A stretch of 64,000 nucleotides of DNA from Sabethes cyaneus (Eukaryota > Arthropoda > Insecta > Diptera > Culicidae), in contig NC_071355.1 in the NCBI RefSeq assembly GCF_943734655.1, positions 77,637,449 through 77,701,448 of the forward strand, written 5' to 3'. Of the stretch, positions 1 through 11,640 are shown in pieces (within the stretch, counting starts at the first letter, position 1; each line of letters opens with the position of its first letter). The position numbers and the translations under genes were made by a program. Below the pieces are notes generated by a model. It was not told the DNA's origin, searched no databases, and was given only the letters and a program-made list of their open reading frames with translations.

Positions 1-1375
1 CAAGGTAGCGGTTAAAGTAGTTTTAAGACTTTTAATCATCGGTCTAATCACAACCGGTATAGCGACGGATGGCTCCGGCTCTAGTGTGCGATGTGGGAAA
101 GAAAATAGCCCCTAATCATCCACAGTGTTTGGTCATTTCCGAACGGTCAGTAGCGCGCCGTAAGTTGTATCAAACTGAAAGTCACCCTTCGCGCGCATAC
201 GGAGTGCAAGCTGCGGCCAACTCCAAAATAGGGCCCATCAATAGAAGTACCTACTTTGTATCACGCCATGACTTCGACGTATCAGCATAGAAGAAAGTGC
301 CCATACGGTCCGGGGCCCCTAGTAAAAAGTAATTAATTATTTTCGCATCACAAATTGATGTTTTCCACCTAGGTGTTTAATATCCCACCAAGATGCAAAT
401 GAACGAAGGCCCGGGAGGAGGTAGTCTGGGAGCACAGCAAACAGGCGAGTGTAGATTACCTCACCTTATGGAAAGCAGTAACTATGTTGCGACCAAGTGA
501 AAGAAGACTCACTCACATGGCTTTCGTATCGAGTACTGATAGTCTAAATTCCCGTGACTAAGAGCGATTCGCATACATAATTAGCGCCGCGCCGTTCGCC
601 GGTTGAATTCGAATCGGTGGTTGTGTGATATGCAGGTGCAGTGAAAGGCAAACAAGCTTTCTCACCATTGCTGAGATATATCTGTGGTGGTTCCCGTATC
701 TATCAACATCTATCTGTTTGTTTAACAATTTGAATTGGAAAAACCGAGATTTAAAATTTAAAATCTAAAGTTGGGTGTCTGAATTTCGAAAAGTATACAA
801 CAATAACTGCCATTTTGGGTTAGGTTGTGTTTTTTATCGACTGGATTCAATTGTAACTGTTAATATTCGGCAGGGCAGTCTTCGGAGAAATTTATCAAAA
901 CTGAAGTTTGATGTTTTCCCGACGTTTCGACACTTTGTTGGTGTCTTTTTCAAGGGGTACTGTGGTAAAATACATTTTTAATGTTATTTTTAAGTTGCTT
1001 ACATAAATTTCACTTTGCTTACATATCATTTAGTCTTTTGTTCTGTTTTTTGGTTTGTACATATTACGGTCATGGAGGGTAGTAGTTGGTACTGGAGCTG
1101 GAACCGGAGGGAAATATTTATTGAACCTCGTTTCAAAGCCGAAAAACGAAAATTTAAGATTTTCGAGCAAGATACAGCTTTTGCGTGAGAACGTATGCAT
1201 TTGTGGCGTTTTGCGTAGCGTGAAAGGTGCATTTATTGGTGCCATTGCTTTTTTGTTGTGTAAACAATATTGTTTTAGAAATCGATGTTATGCCTTGTAA
1301 AACAGTTAATTGAACGAACCTGCAAACTATTATTCTTATAAATCCTGTCCATTCCTAGTGCTGCAGAGGGTCAAT
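1..1375. other. No gene recognised
   Basis: The first 720 bases are somewhat GC-richer than what follows, with short open frames on both strands, but none has a convincing start, splice structure or familiar motif. The rest is AT-rich. TATAAA occurs at 1,337-1,342 and a pyrimidine-rich stretch ending in CAG lies just before 1,367. Either could serve the candidate gene that follows, as promoter or as splice acceptor. Confidence 0.5.
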
Positions 1376-1743
1376 ATGAAAGATTTCTATGATGGGCGAC
1401 TACTTCTCGTTTTAGCCTTGACCTTTGGGCACAGGTTAGATCATGGTGAGTATTCCATTCATCATGGGTTAGATTACTGTTGACCAAATCCATTTCTTTA
1501 TATAGCGATACTCCTCCTGCAGCTTCTGTCATAATGACCATGAAGGATTTTATTAGAATACCTGCCAGTTTCTATATCGACAGAAGCAGTGCTCATCCCT
1601 CAAGAGTTAGAGAGTTACAAGATACAGAATCTCTCAAAAATTCGTATCTTCAAGCGTTTTCTGGTATTTCAACCCACCAGGTACACATCACAAGGGTGTG
1701 TGCTGGGAACGTCTCGTTCAATCCGTCACGTGAATTCTGTTAG
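1376..1743 (+). CDS. Candidate two-exon gene for a small secreted protein
   Basis: I do not recognise this protein; the model comes from sequence signals alone. Exon 1 runs 1,376-1,434 from an ATG (context TCAAT-ATG) and encodes MKDFYDGRLLLVLALTFGH, which has the charged start and Leu/Val/Ala core of a signal peptide. A donor CAG|GTTAGA and an acceptor TTTCTTTATATAG|C bound a 71-bp intron (1,435-1,505), a typical mosquito size. Splicing joins AG to C, making a Ser codon, and opens exon 2 (1,506-1,743). The total is about 98 residues, ending CGN-VSFNPSREFC before TAG when the last residues are read loosely; exact residues before it are VCAG then NVSFNPSREFC. An alternative donor GTGAGT at 1,446 would give an early stop. 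The CAG|GTAC at 1,681 could be a further donor, so the C-terminus is uncertain. The mature part has only two Cys and no domain I can name. It could be a chance ORF pair. Confidence 0.4.
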
Positions 1744-2271
1744 AAATCAAGCTGTCCTCCCGTCCAGCTGATGAGAAACTATGAAACGCGTTAATAGAGG
1801 TAGAGGGTCTCCTCAATGCACGACCACTTCACAAGTCTAAAAGAAGAAGTAGCACCAGAATTCATCCAAACCACTGCACAGTGGTGATTTTTTCGAAAAA
1901 AATTCTTCATCTCTGTATCTCAAAATGTCATTGAGCTTAGTTGGTCATTTGACAGCAAAAGAAAGATCTTTTTATGATCTTTATGATTTCAATGATTTGG
2001 TGTTTGTATACATCTGTTCTAAATCGTTGTGATAAAAAGAAGGGTATTTTACCCTAGTATTCTCGGAGTACACAGATATACAGTGGTATTCTGATTATAT
2101 CTACACCTTATTTAATCTGTTCCCGATTTTATGTACGTCCTATTTTGTCTACAATTTGCTCCCGTTTTTATCTACTTTTTTTTATTGTCATTTCAACCCT
2201 GCGGTACGAAAATTTGGAAGGTTTCATGCATTTATTCATAATAGGGAAAATTTGTATTTTACAGTTAACTA
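1744..2271. other. Intergenic or intron; one pogo-like transposon end
   Basis: No gene is visible. From 2,081, right after TA, the sequence CAGTGGTATTCTGATTATAT begins a run of repeated CCGATTTT/CCCGTTTTTAT-type words. It resembles the terminal repeat at 55,773 and has the CAGT start of pogo-type elements. No partner end is seen here. Confidence 0.3.
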
Positions 2272-2296
2272 CCCAGCTAGCATTTTTATATGCATA

Positions 2297-3251
2297 CTAG
2301 CTGACCCGAAAACTTCGTATTGCCACAAATTATATTGTGTTGTACATAAATCGTGAATCTCGGATGACCATTGTCACAATCTCGTGTTTTGCAAGTTTCT
2401 GAGAAGTTCAGGGTATTTTAATATACAAATTTTCCTCACAGTAAAGTAGAAAACAACTCCCCCCATTGCCTAGCCTGATAAAATAAAGCGGATAGGATTT
2501 AAATATTCGCCATCATTACAAACAATTTCGCCGAATACCATTTTGCGGAACACCAATTCTCGGTTGGCCATAATGCGGAATATAGAGTTTCGCAGAATAC
2601 CTAGTTACGCAAAAATTTCTGTTTCATTTGTATGAAAGTCCTTATCCCACTACCACAGGCGTGAGGGGTCTCAAACCATCATAAAAAAAATCTTGCCTCC
2701 AAAAACACCCACATGCCAAATATGGTTCCATTTGATTGGTTAGTTCTCGAGTTGTGAGGAAATTTGTATTTCATTTGTATAGAAGCCCCCCCTCTTATAG
2801 AGGAGATGGGTCATAATTCACCAGAAAAAAAATTCTTGCCTCCAAAAACATTCATATGCCAAATTTGGTTCAATTTGCTTGATTAGCTCTCGAGTTATGA
2901 GGAAATTTATATGTCATTTGTATGGAAGCCCCTCCTAAAGGGGAGAGGGGTCATGATTTCCCTTCTAAAGAGGGGAGGGGTCTCAATTTATCATAGAAAA
3001 AATTCTTGTTACCAAAAACACCCACATGCCAAATTTTGTTCCATTTGTTTGATTAGTTCTCGAGTTATGCAGAAATTGGTGTTTCATTTGTATGGGAGCC
3101 CCTCCTCTTAGTGGGAGGAGGGTCTCTAACCATCATAAGAACCTTCCCTGGCCCCAAAAACCCCTACATGCAAATTTTCACGCCGATCGGTTCAGTAGTT
3201 TTTGATTCTATAAGGAACATACCGACAGACAGATAGAAATCCATTTTCATA
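2297..3251 (+). repeat. Dispersed repeat built of ~142-bp tandem units, copy 1
   Basis: Begins CTAGCTGACCCGAAAACTTC and ends near CAGACAGATAGAAATCCATT. Inside, a unit containing CCAAAAACACCCACATGCCA, then TGATTAGTTCTCGAGTTATG and TTTCATTTGTATGGGAGCCC repeats about four times, with starts near 2,693, 2,834, 3,004 and 3,148. The same family is at 7,673-8,600 and 38,871-39,352 on the other strand. No protein is encoded. Its defined ends, shared with copy 2, say it moves as a unit; its class is not clear to me. Confidence 0.75.
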
Positions 3252-3253
3252 TA

Positions 3254-5001
3254 GGGTAATTTGCCAATGATCGCACAGCTAAGCCCCTGAGTTTTGAGTT
3301 TTAACGATATTTGCTAAACAAATAATTACAAATAGACAGAAACATAAAAATCTAAATCAGATACAAAATATGTTGACAGTACATGGCCATTTTTACGAAA
3401 TAAATAAGCTTTTCGAGGAAAAATATGCGATTTTTTGACAATGCTTGAATGCCCAATCGTTGAACAGTTCTGAAACTGTATTGTCCTATAGTTGGACACT
3501 TATTGTCCAATGGTTGGACATGCAATATATTGCACCGACCTCAAAGTTAATTTGATAGTTTACTATTAAGAATGAATACGCTTTAAGATACATTCATTAA
3601 AAATAATCAGCAATTAGTTAACATATTACCAATTATCAATATGTTTCTTAAGGAATGTTATTTTCCCCTTCTAAACTTCGATGCTCTCCTTCATTTCTGT
3701 TACTTTCCCGCAAATTTTTCTCTCTTTACGTTTCCCTCGAAGCATACTTTTTCCTATTCTTCTATTTCCTGCGGCCTAATGGCAAGAACTGTTTTCTACA
3801 AGGGAAACTATATTTGTTTCTCTCCTGATTACTCGAAACAAATCTGTTAGCAAGATAATAATCTGAAAAACTGCGAATATCCATTTCCTTACAGTTGAAA
3901 AAATGCACCATTCATCTTCGTTTCATCATCGAACCTTTATTTATAAAAGAAATAAAATTATAAAATTTATGATTTTTCAAAAGTAATGATAAAAAATTAT
4001 TTAGCTCTCAAAAAATATGAAAAACTAGCTCGCCATTGTTGGCGAAAATTTAGAAAACAAACTATTTTCAACGTTACATAAAAAATTTGACATTCCAATA
4101 TTATTCTACAATATTCATAGAAGTATCTTACGTTTGCTGTCAGTACCATTAAGACCGGAAAGATTCGGTGATTCAAACTTCTTAATTTTCTTCAAGTCTT
4201 TAGACTAAAATGATGATTTTTGTGATTACCCTAATTCAGGAGCAGGCACTTTTAGCGCCAAATCAAATACACGATAATAAAATTTCTCAGATAAGGTACA
4301 AGTACAAATAGTTTAAACAAATCTGGAGAAGCTTTAATTTGCAATAGGACTATTTTTCTCGAAATTGTTGGATTAAAACAAAATAATTAAAAGCATGTAT
4401 ATATATAAAATAAAAAATTAATACCATTACATAAATTTTCATCGGAAAACTTTTGCGTACAATTGAAAACCAAATGAAAATGTAAACAGTGCCATAAACA
4501 TAAAAACTGTCAAATACACATGCATAATAAGAAGTAATGCGTTTTCTCATGCTATTTCAGTTCTTGTACAAGCTTAGGACAATCGTTGCTTTATTGTCCA
4601 ATGATTAAACAGTCAATTTTTAAGACTTTACAAACTATAAATAATTTTTCATTTTGCTTGAAAATGTTGACAAATAGTCCATAGATGAATATCATTAGCT
4701 GTGTACAGCATGATATGGTAATATAATTATTTTAAACGTTAATTAGTGAGCCATGTTTCTTATCTGAAATGCTAACAAAATTGTGGGTTGTAGCCCATAT
4801 GTATATGACAATGTTTAACTTGAATTTTTGTTATTAAATCTTGCCTTATGTAACGCTATTGTTACAAGAAATGACCCATAACTGATCAAAGTGAGTAATT
4901 CGTGCACTTTGATAGGGTTTGAGCGTGTATGTATTCTAGAATTAGTGTTTTACTGGACGCTGTCCAATCATTGGAATCGTTCAATGACAGGCAAAATACC
5001 C
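3254..5001. mobile_element. 1.75-kb non-autonomous TIR element with TA flanks
   Basis: The ends are inverted: GGGTAATTTGCCAATGA at 3,254 and, on the other strand, GGGTATTTTGCCTGTCATTG ending at 5,001. A TA lies on each side. Subterminal words such as TTGTCCAATGGTTGGAC recur in both halves. It is very AT-rich and no transposase is visible. A lone end of the same family is at 35,313-35,327. Confidence 0.65.
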
Positions 5002-5355
5002 TATGTATAAGATACAAGTTAAAAATCAGCATTACGTACATATATACATGCTAATAAACCGTATTTGATGCGTAAAATCCGTGGTATTTTGGAGGCGATA
5101 TACGTGATAAGGAATAAACATACGCGTTTCATCGATATAAGTAATTATATACGATAATATCCGATTAAGCCCGACCCGCTCCATACTGCTATACGATTCT
5201 GTGCTGAATATCGTATGTATGTCAGCTATTATCATCATATACGACTGAAAATCAATTTGGGCGGACTTCATTAAGCTTTAGTTACGATTCCCAATTTGTT
5301 AAGAGTTATTTACGATAATTTTCGGTTATTGATGTACGATTTTGTACTAGCTGGG

Positions 5356-6231
5356 TATATGGTATCTGTGGTATGTAAATATACACAGAATAGGTATAAA
5401 AATGATATCAAATACGCAACACCCATTTATTTTTTAACGCAACATGCGTTTAATATTTCATAATGATCCTTTTGAGATTTTTCTGTGTCATAACGCTAAC
5501 GGGCACGCTCTCTCTCTGCTGGGCAGGAACAGTGGTTAATCCTTAAAAATTCATTACTTTTGAACCATTGAACCAATTTTGATGAATTTTACTACCAATA
5601 AAATGGTATTTGAATGTACTTTTTAGAAGAAACATTAAACTGAAGTTCAAAGTTTTTTATAATTGCCAAAGCATTTTTAGTAGGAGCCTTGAATCACTTA
5701 AATCTATTTAAAACATTTAAAATATTCGTTTTATTATGTTTTAATTTAAAGCTAGTTGTTGACATAAGATACCAAAAAACAGATATGTAACATTTTTAGT
5801 TTTTGAGATAATTTTTTTAAAGAAGTTGCAAAAATGCAATGGATTCGTATGGTGCTTTATTCCTGCCTGCGATGACGAACCAGAGACGCATTTCTTTGAC
5901 AAAAATATCCCTTTTATTACAAGTAAAAACTAAAACCATGCGTCTCCTTTGTATTATCGCCACTTTATAGCTGAGTGACTCTTTGGTCTACACACCATGA
6001 AAACACAAGAAGCGAATGTTTTCGATGTTTTTGATATCACAAAAAATGTTGAGCTTTAGTCAAATATTTTTCTCTGAAAAGCTCACTAAAATACTTTCCA
6101 TTTGGTATTAAAATGATTTAAATCGGTTTAGTGGTTCAAAAATTATGAATTTGTACAGAAAATCTGTACAGAAATCTGGACAAAAATGGTAATTTTTGGC
6201 AATACCCTGACTCAGAAAGGAAAACCCTAAG
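5356..6231. other. AT-rich stretch, no gene seen
   Basis: No convincing ORF, splice structure or boundary was found. The wording (runs such as TGAACCATTGAACCAATTTTG) resembles dispersed repeats, but I found no second copy in the window. Confidence 0.4.
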
Positions 6232-6620
6232 TTTTTTTTTTTGAAACGATGATTCTACAATTGATGAAGGGGGACGATAAGGGAAAGTAATGAAGAAGGA
6301 TTTTTTTTTACCGGGAATGAAGGAGAAGGGTGGAAAGGAGGGGGGGGGGGGGGGGGTAATAGGTAGCCGTGTGATAGCGCAAGTGTTGCGGGTTCAAATC
6401 CTGTTATAATCTCTGATTACAGCTTGGTTCGACCCATGCACCTTCCAGCATTGGACAAAAGATAGGAGTCACAACGACAACTTGTTAACCATAGCTACCT
6501 ATTACCCCCCCCTCCTTTCCACCCTTCTCCTTCATTCCCGGTAAAAAAAAACCTTCTTCATTACTTTCCCTTATCGTCCCCCTTCATCAATTGTAGAATC
6601 ATCGTTTCAAAAAAAAAAAA
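6232..6620. mobile_element. Foldback element with tRNA-like loop
   Basis: The arms 6,232-6,367 and 6,494-6,620 are almost perfectly inverted, including the T/A run, the ACCGGGAATGAAGGAGAAGG block and the G/C run (17 G at 6,340-6,356 against 8 C in the other arm). The ~125-base loop carries RNA polymerase III-like B-box words, GGGTTCAAATCCTG on the plus strand and GGGTCGAACCA on the minus strand. This suggests a SINE or tRNA-derived core captured between arms. No protein is encoded. Confidence 0.7.
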
Positions 6621-6737
6621 TATTAATATATGCCTGACCGCATTTCAAGGTCATGACTAAAGTCACGAGTTTGGTCAAGAACCCTAAGTGCCAAATAAAA
6701 ATACGGGTAGGCCAAAGCATACATCTCATGGGACCAA

Positions 6738-7480
6738 CATGATGTTTTCCAAGCAGATCAACTACGACAAATTTAGCGCAGCTTACTTCGCACTGCATTA
6801 GGGCTTTGGAAAACGGAGCTCAAGTAGATGCCGTGTATGCAGATATAAAAGCAGCATTTGATCGCATAGACCATCACATCCTATTAGCGAAAATCGAGCG
6901 CCTTGGAGCCTCTTGCAACCAAATTGAATGCCAGAAATCATACCTTATTGGCAGCACTTTATCTGTAAAAATAGGTGGTCATGAATCACAATGCTTCACG
7001 AACTTGTCGGGCGTATCACAAGGGAGTAATTCGAGATCCTATTATTTTTACTATTTTTCAACGATATCTCCAAGATAATACCATCAGTTCGATATTTTAT
7101 TTTTAACGATCTAAAGCTTTACCTTGTTTTACGTTCGACAGCTGTTTGCACCGAACATCAGTGACATCTGAACGACCTTAGCGATTGGTGTGCTCGAAAT
7201 TTGCTTATCCTGGGTGATGTCTTTCTTGCGAAAAAAGAACCCAATGCACTGGAATTATTCTTTATCTGGAGAACTATTTAGCAGATTAACGGTGGCCAAG
7301 GATCTATGTATACTTCTGGATGATCAAATGTCTTTCAGGAATCACTATTCCCATGTCATTGCAAAGGCGAATAGAAATTTGTGGTTTATTATAAGACTTG
7401 TCAAAGAATATTCACTGATCCGTACTGTTTACGAGTATTGTATTATTCCCTTGTTCGTTCCGTACTAGAAGTTTCGGCTG
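6738..7480 (+). pseudogene. Jockey-like reverse transcriptase relic
   Basis: This is the middle of the reverse transcriptase of a non-LTR retrotransposon, which in life copies its RNA at a nicked target. Readable blocks in order are FPSRSTTTNLAQLTSHCIRA, then DAVYADIKAAFDRIDH (RT block A, with its Asp), then the GVSQGS block at about 7,010. A frame change follows, then FNDLKLYLVLRSTA where active elements have F/Y-ADD, so the catalytic Asp pair is broken. After it come LSDWCARNLLIL and KDLCILLDDQMSFRNHYSHV. Several frameshifts are needed. The endonuclease and the 3' end are absent. It ends close to the tandem-unit repeat at 7,673. Clade assignment is by motif wording only. Confidence 0.8.
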
Positions 7481-7672
7481 CCATTTGGAACCCACACACA
7501 GCTATTTGATCAAACAGGTTCAAAGCTATTCAAGCAAGTTTGTAAACATGTATTAAAGATGATGGGGTATAAAAACTCCTTGAGTACGGTCGATGTATGA
7601 TCGTCTAAAGGAGCCTTATCCCCATCCCATTCATTCCCTGTTCATGAGGGTCTGAATGACCAGGTGAATCTA

Positions 7673-8600
7673 TACCTATAAAAATGGATTTCTATCTGTC
7701 TGTCCGTATGTTACTTATAGATTCGAAAACTACCGAACCGATCGCCGTGAAAATTTGCATGTAGAGGTTTTTGGGGCCAGGGAAGGTTCTTATGATGGTT
7801 AGAGACCCCTCCCCCACTGAGAGGGGGGGCTCCCATAAAAAAGAAACACAAATTTCTGCATAACTTGAGAACTAATCGAGCAAATGGAATAAAATTAGGC
7901 ATGTGGATGTTTTTGGAGGCAGGATTTTTTTCTATAGTGAATTGAGACCCTTAACCTCTTTAGGAAGGGAATTATGACCCCTCCCCATTATAAGAGGGGG
8001 GGGGGGGGGGCGGGGGGTGTTCCATACAAATGAAATACAAATTTCCTCATAACTCGAGAACTAATCAATCAAATGGAACCAAATTTGGCATGTGGGTGTT
8101 TTTGGAGGCAAATTTGTCTATGGTGAGTTGAGACTCCTCCCCTCTTAAGAAGGGGATTTATAACCCCTCCCACCTATAAGAGGGGGGACTCCGATACAAA
8201 AGAAACACAAATTTCTGCAAAACTCGAGAACTAATTAAGCAAATGGAACCATATTTGGCATGTGGGGAAATTTAGAGGCATGAATTTATTTTATGATGGT
8301 TTGAGACCCCTCAGCCCTGTGGTAGTGAATTCTTATACAAATGAAACAGAAATTTTTGCTTAAATTAAAAACTAATCGAATTCGAGAAATTTTAGACTCT
8401 TCCGTAAGACATTAGTCAATAATAAGACCACCAGAAACTGCCTGTAGTAACACTAGATGATTCAGGACAAGACGACCGCAGGCCACGGGTGTTGTCAGTG
8501 ACCTGCCGTCGGAAGCGCCGGCCACTGCGGGGTTAGCCCCCAAGATTTATGTACAGCACAGTTTCATTTTTGGCAATACGAAGTTTGTCGGATCAGCTAG
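7673..8600 (-). repeat. Dispersed ~142-bp-unit repeat, copy 2
   Basis: Inverted relative to copy 1 at 2,297. It starts at the TATAAAAATGGATTTCTATC end and finishes at CGAAGTTTGTCGGATCAGCT. It contains about five units, plus a GC-rich insert near 8,400-8,560 (GACCGCAGGCCACGGGTGTT) not seen in copy 1. Both boundaries agree with copy 1, which fixes the unit of movement. Confidence 0.75.
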
Positions 8601-9402
8601 TAAATAAATAAATATGCCCGATAAAATTTTATGCGCATATGATGTACAACTACGGAGACTGCAGAAATTTATTATTTATTCTATCGGTTATTTTCTTATG
8701 GTCGCTTTATTGACTCAAAGTGCTCACGGATGTATTTCCAAGTTAATAACGCCGGCTGACTGATTTAATTTTTTACCAGAGCAAATTATGTGCTTTATAG
8801 CTGTGCAGTGAAATGCTTAATTTAATTATGGCGGTGGCTGTCAGGCGGCGAAAGGCATAATTGGTTTTATTCCTGCTTTCAGCAGAGCGTAATAAGATTC
8901 ATGGAGCTTATAACCTCATTCTTGAAGGGGTTATAAAAACCTTATGAAGGGTGCACCTCTCGGTCGGAAGGAAGTTTTATAGCGGTCATCAGATAGTTCT
9001 GTAGAGCTCAAAATTTTATTATGAAATTAGTCATGAAATTCATCAGAGATATGTTGTAAAACCTAGAATTGTTACTTGGGTCATTAGATATAGGCTTCCG
9101 AGTCTCGATCGGAACTTGTTTCGTCATTCAGCCGCTCGCTCCAGGTCTGACGCTGTTGTGAACCGCACTTAACATTGAACAGCGATTCACTCGCGGATGT
9201 TCATTAGGTTGAAGATAAGATATTCCGGCTGGTACTACGAGGATGGAAATAGAAGTCACTGTAACTTAAATGGATGGACGTAGTAGGTTTTCGAATTACG
9301 TAGTGGCAGTTTTACCAACCACTTTATTATGCTGAAGTACTAGAAGCTGGATAGAGTTTAACAATTTCAACTTCTTAACAATTTCTTCCGTTATAAAGTA
9401 AT
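8601..9402. other. Non-repetitive stretch, no gene seen
   Basis: This is mixed-composition DNA with a modestly GC-rich patch around 9,090-9,210. I saw no start codon with a plausible exon and no known motif. Confidence 0.35.
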
Positions 9403-9613
9403 CCCCCGAATATGGCGATGAGTGGTGGCTGTGCGTCCACCCCAATTTCGCAACCACTCAATAACTAATAAAACTGATTTTTGGTTTCCTGTTAGAACCT
9501 ATCATCCAAAACTCCAAAGCTCCAAAACTATTAAAAATTAGTTAGATTGATTTAAAGAAAGTTGAGAAATTGCAGCAGGCATGCAGCACCACCCATCGCG
9601 CCTTATTAGGGGG
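9403..9613. mobile_element. Short foldback MITE (CCGAATAAGGCG family), copy 1
   Basis: The left end CCCCCGAATATGGCGATGAG is answered by an inverted right end reading CCCCCTAATAAGGCGCGATG on the other strand. The interior has the AATAAAACTGATTTTTGG word shared with the copy at 16,971-17,167. It is non-coding. Confidence 0.6.
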
Positions 9614-11640
9614 ACTGCACTGTGATTCTCACCGGAAGTTTTGTTTCCACCCTGGAATGGAATGAATTTACCCAACATATTATTATTTACGTGGGAGAGT
9701 GAGCGAAGTGGGAGAATTTATGATCATGTTTACATTTCTCATAGGGGCAACCAACCGGTGCGGCGACGGCTTCGGATATTACCTGTACCGCTGTACCAAA
9801 CATGAAGTGGAAAATTCATTCATTCGCCAAGCTTCTTTCTCCACCGTACGTGTTACTGAGCTGAGCGACGTGATCGTGCGCTCTCGCAGGTAAAGGGGTC
9901 TCCCGCGGACGATCGCTTATTGCTGCTCCAGCAAGAGGTTGCAGTCGAGTGATCATGTTGTGCCATTGCACCAGTCAGTTCGGTTTGGGTTGTTGCTGTA
10001 GAAAGTGCGTTTCGCGCGTTATGTGTTGTTAGTTAGTCTTTGGTACATTTGGTGCTCGATAGCCGGTGAATGTCAAAAAAATTATCCAGAATTTAAAGTC
10101 AGCTGAAAGGGGTTGAACTTGTGGCGGTAATTACTGTTTTCATTGTGGATTCTGAATGAAAGAGAAATCGGAGGTGAATTATAATTAGAAGCCTGGTGAA
10201 TTAGATTACAGTGGAGAAGCCGGTTGACACCTGCTATGTGAGATAAGGTGATGAATTTGTTGTTGAAAGATCGTTTGGTGCCTAACTGAATAAGTGAAAT
10301 TAACGAGAATTAAAAATGAGCAAGGTGATAATTGTGATGCTGCAGTTAAGAAACAAGCAGAAAAATAATTAATTCAAAAGAGAAATTTGCTCTATCTAGC
10401 GGGCAGGGCGGTATCTATAAACAATATTTCGAAAAAAGACGAATAGTGGCAAGGGGAGACTTCGGTGGACGTTTCGTGTTTATGGAATGGAGTTGGAAAT
10501 GCGTAAATACTTGCGCCTTCAGGCATCGGTAATGAATGGTTGAGTGGAATTGATCAAGTAAAACAACTGGTTGGCAAGATTCGGAAAAGTGTTATTTATG
10601 TTCCGCCCTCACCGCAACTAGTGGCGCGGAAGCGGTTGAAGAATTAATCTTCGAAGCGGAATCGCACTTGTTTCTTTTTGTTTTGGCGAAGCCGAGGGTA
10701 CATAACGCAAAAATATCTCATGTTTAGTCAAGGTATAAAGAAAAAGTGGTTCAATGCAAAACAGGAGTGCGGTCCGGGGTTTCAAGTTAATGAAAATTGA
10801 TCCAAAACCAGCCAACCGAAAGAAGCGAACAACAGTGAACTAAAGCGAAGAGAAGAAACGGGTGAAGAAATGCACATTCGCCTATGGTTATTAGTACAAG
10901 CATCTAATTAAATGGTAAAGTCGATGTTGTTCGTACAAAATTGTAAATAAGTGCCGGTGAACAGAACGCAGCTGAAACGAAAGCGTGCCGTTGCAATTTC
11001 AAGTGCATTCCGCCTGGCCAGACCTTTGGATGGGCTTGAATCTTTGTGGTGAGCCGGTTCAACAGGCGATCCTGTGCGATGCATGCATTCTGTGTCATTG
11101 TATGAGTGCCGGCTTAAGGTGTGTTCATGTGTGAATTCAAGTGAATAAAGTAAGCTTGAAAACATTGCTTGGGATATATGTACGCGTCGACGACGAGAAT
11201 GTGCACCACTTGTTGAAGCCAAACACGAACGGACGTATGAACGGATTTAGCTGTCGGTTGGTGCAAGCCTGATATTGGAGAATCGATCGAATCGCCCAAG
11301 GTAGCTATACTGTGGAAGCGGGCAGTCCGGCACCGTTGAAATAAACCTGCAACAGAAACCGTCAGGCACGCGATTTAGAGGTTAGTTGCCTACTGTGCGA
11401 GGATATTTGCAACCTCTGCACCGCACAACCTGGTATGGTTCACTGTGTGCCATGAAAGTTGTTTGAGTGATTGCATTAAATATCAGCGTTTAGTTTATTA
11501 CCTATTTGTATCAAGCTAACGGTTTTAATCTAGAATAGATTTAGCAAGAATACACTTAGGTATCTCAAATCTTTATAATTACAAAAATGAAAATCATCTG
11601 ATTAATCATTTTGACATTATACTCATCTCTCTTTCTCTCT
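9614..11640 (+). promoter_or_regulatory. Possible promoter and 5' untranslated exon region
   Basis: This is non-repetitive, moderately GC-rich DNA unlike its transposon-filled surroundings. A TCAGTT at 9,975-9,980 fits the arthropod initiator. Downstream sequence is open to a good donor-like AG|GTTAGT at 11,380/11,381. A second donor-like CAG|GTAAAG is at 9,889/9,890. I find no coding exon here. The idea of a 5' leader exon of a large gene rests only on composition and these short matches. Confidence 0.2.

Larger units (their letters stand above)
2272..5355. mobile_element. MITE with CCCAGCTAGCA ends, split by later insertions
   Basis: The left end is at 2,272-2,296 (CCCAGCTAGCATTTTTATAT, then GCATA). 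The element resumes at 5,002 and ends ACTAGCTGGG at 5,355. The parts together match the uninterrupted copy at 12,135-12,511 in opposite orientation. The copy is split inside its TATGYATA, present as TATGCATA at 2,289-2,296 and TATGTATA at 5,002-5,009, which looks like an 8-bp target duplication around everything between. It has no coding capacity, so it is a non-autonomous element. Confidence 0.7.
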
